From: an uncultured Achromobacter sp.
Lineage (GTDB): Bacteria > Pseudomonadota > Gammaproteobacteria > Burkholderiales > Burkholderiaceae_B
NCBI GenBank assembly: GCA_913775005.1
Contig: CAJYKY010000294.1
Span: forward strand, 1-5,023
DNA length: 5,023 nt
Direction: 5' to 3'
Shown: piece by piece, positions 4,053 through 5,023 of the stretch
How the letters are laid out: every line of letters begins with the position of its first letter
Numbering within the stretch: the first letter of the stretch is position 1
The notes under the pieces: model-generated
The model's input: only the letters and a program-made list of their open reading frames with translations
Database searches by the model: none
What the model was told of the DNA's origin: nothing
Translations under genes and position numbers: made by a program

Positions 4053-5023
4053 TTACTTGGCGCCGTAAACCGGCAGGCGCGACGTCAGTTCATTGACGCG
4101 GGCGCGCACAGCGGCGATGTTGGCTTCGTCGCGCGGGTTGTCCAGCACGTCGGCGATCAGGTTGGCGGTGAGCTCGGCATCGGCTTCCGTGAAACCACGG
4201 GTGGTCATGGCCGGGGTGCCCAGGCGGATGCCGCTGGTCACGAAAGGCTTTTCCGGGTCGTTCGGGATGGCGTTCTTGTTGACCGTGATGTGGGCCTGGC
4301 CCAGCACGGCTTCCGCTTCCTTGCCGGTGATGCCCTTGGCACGCAGGTCCACCAGCATGACGTGGCTTTCGGTACGGCCCGAAACGATGCGCAGGCCACG
4401 CTTGACCAGCGTGTCGGCCAGCACCTTGGCGTTCTTGACGACTTGCTGCGCGTAATCCTTGAAGCTGGGTTCCAGCGCTTCCTTGAATGCCACGGCCTTG
4501 CCGGCAATGACGTGCATCAGCGGGCCACCCTGGATGCCCGGGAAGATGGCCGAATTGATGATCTTCTCGTGCTCGGCCTTCATCATGATGACGCCACCGC
4601 GCGGGCCGCGCAGCGACTTGTGCGTGGTCGACGTGACGAAGTCGGCATGCGGGACCGGGTTCGGGTAGGCGCCGCCGGCAACCAGGCCAGCGTAGTGGGC
4701 AATGTCGACCATGAACAGCGCGCCGTTTTCACGGGCGATGCGAGCCATGCGTTCGAAGTCGATGTGCAGGGCGTAGGCCGACGCGCCAGCCACGATCAGC
4801 TTGGGCTTGTGTTCCTTGGCCAGCTGCTCGACTTGCGCATAGTTCAGGACTTCGTTTTCGTCCAGGCCGTACGAGATGAAGTTGTACAGCTTGCCCGAAG
4901 CGTTGACCGACGCGCCGTGCGTCAGGTGGCCGCCTTCGGCGAGGCTCATGCCCAGCACGGTGTCGCCCGGCTTGAGCACAGCCATGTACACGCCCTGGTT
5001 GGCTTGCGAGCCGGAGTTCGGCT
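4053..5023 (-). CDS. glyA: Serine hydroxymethyltransferase, GlyA (5' end cut by window)
   Basis: GlyA is the cytosolic PLP enzyme that converts serine and tetrahydrofolate into glycine and 5,10-methylene-tetrahydrofolate, the main source of one-carbon units for purines, thymidylate and methionine. The window holds the C-terminal 322 residues of an expected total near 415. The visible part opens with PNSGSQANQGVYMAV, a family hallmark near residue 95 of full-length enzymes, so about 90-95 residues lie beyond the right edge. The frame is open to the edge; the GTG at 4991 is an internal valine, not a start. Key residues: Asp of MVDIAHYAGL (codon 4704-4706), which contacts the PLP ring nitrogen; PLP-binding Lys of STTHKSLRGPRGG (codon 4617-4619); and the GIRLGTPAMTTRG block near the C-terminus. 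It ends SRLPVYGAK then TAA. Two hairpins separate it from nrdR on the same strand. Confidence 0.97.
   Translation of the reverse strand, partial: PNSGSQANQGVYMAVLKPGDTVLGMSLAEGGHLTHGASVNASGKLYNFISYGLDENEVLNYAQVEQLAKEHKPKLIVAGASAYALHIDFERMARIARENGALFMVDIAHYAGLVAGGAYPNPVPHADFVTSTTHKSLRGPRGGVIMMKAEHEKIINSAIFPGIQGGPLMHVIAGKAVAFKEALEPSFKDYAQQVVKNAKVLADTLVKRGLRIVSGRTESHVMLVDLRAKGITGKEAEAVLGQAHITVNKNAIPNDPEKPFVTSGIRLGTPAMTTRGFTEADAELTANLIADVLDNPRDEANIAAVRARVNELTSRLPVYGAK

Noticed and set aside
4053..4991. glyA starting at the GTG at 4991
   Set aside because: The frame continues upstream with the hallmark PNSGSQANQG, so the gene is cut by the window edge and this codon is an internal valine.

Overview
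The window comes from a high-GC bacterial chromosome. Gene content and order (glyA, nrdR and ribD on one strand) and the protein sequences fit a betaproteobacterium of the order Burkholderiales, most likely an Alcaligenaceae genus such as Achromobacter or Bordetella. That placement is inferred from general knowledge of these families; no database was searched. I see no tRNA, rRNA, CRISPR array or intact mobile element, and no intergenic stretch over 300 bases.

Layout, left to right. (1) 3-458, plus strand: the C-terminal end of an unrecognised protein ending in one membrane helix and a short tail. (2) 462-1613, minus strand: ribD, the bifunctional deaminase/reductase of riboflavin synthesis, tail-to-tail with the first gene across 3 bases. 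(3) 1614-1791: a divergent intergenic region with a possible leaderless ribD promoter, an imperfect palindrome and possible mobile-element debris. (4) 1792-2355 and 2383-3339, plus strand: an isochorismatase-like cysteine hydrolase followed 27 bases later by a GlxA-type regulator (DJ-1/PfpI domain plus AraC helix-turn-helix), probably a two-gene operon. (5) 3343-3822, minus strand: nrdR, repressor of ribonucleotide reductase genes, again tail-to-tail across 3 bases. (6) 3823-4052: a 230-base spacer with a candidate nrdR promoter, an 11-bp direct repeat and two strong hairpins behind glyA. (7) 4053-5023, minus strand: the C-terminal three quarters of glyA, serine hydroxymethyltransferase.

glyA (one-carbon units), nrdR (deoxynucleotide supply) and ribD (flavin synthesis) form a conserved housekeeping neighbourhood on the minus strand. 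The hydrolase/regulator pair lies in it in the opposite orientation and looks like an accessory insertion between nrdR and ribD. The regulator may control the hydrolase; its substrate cannot be read from sequence. Most of the window is ordinary. The points worth checking are the flush insertion of the regulated hydrolase pair, the possible leaderless ribD start, the folded element at the glxA-type/nrdR junction, and the repeats and hairpins between nrdR and glyA.
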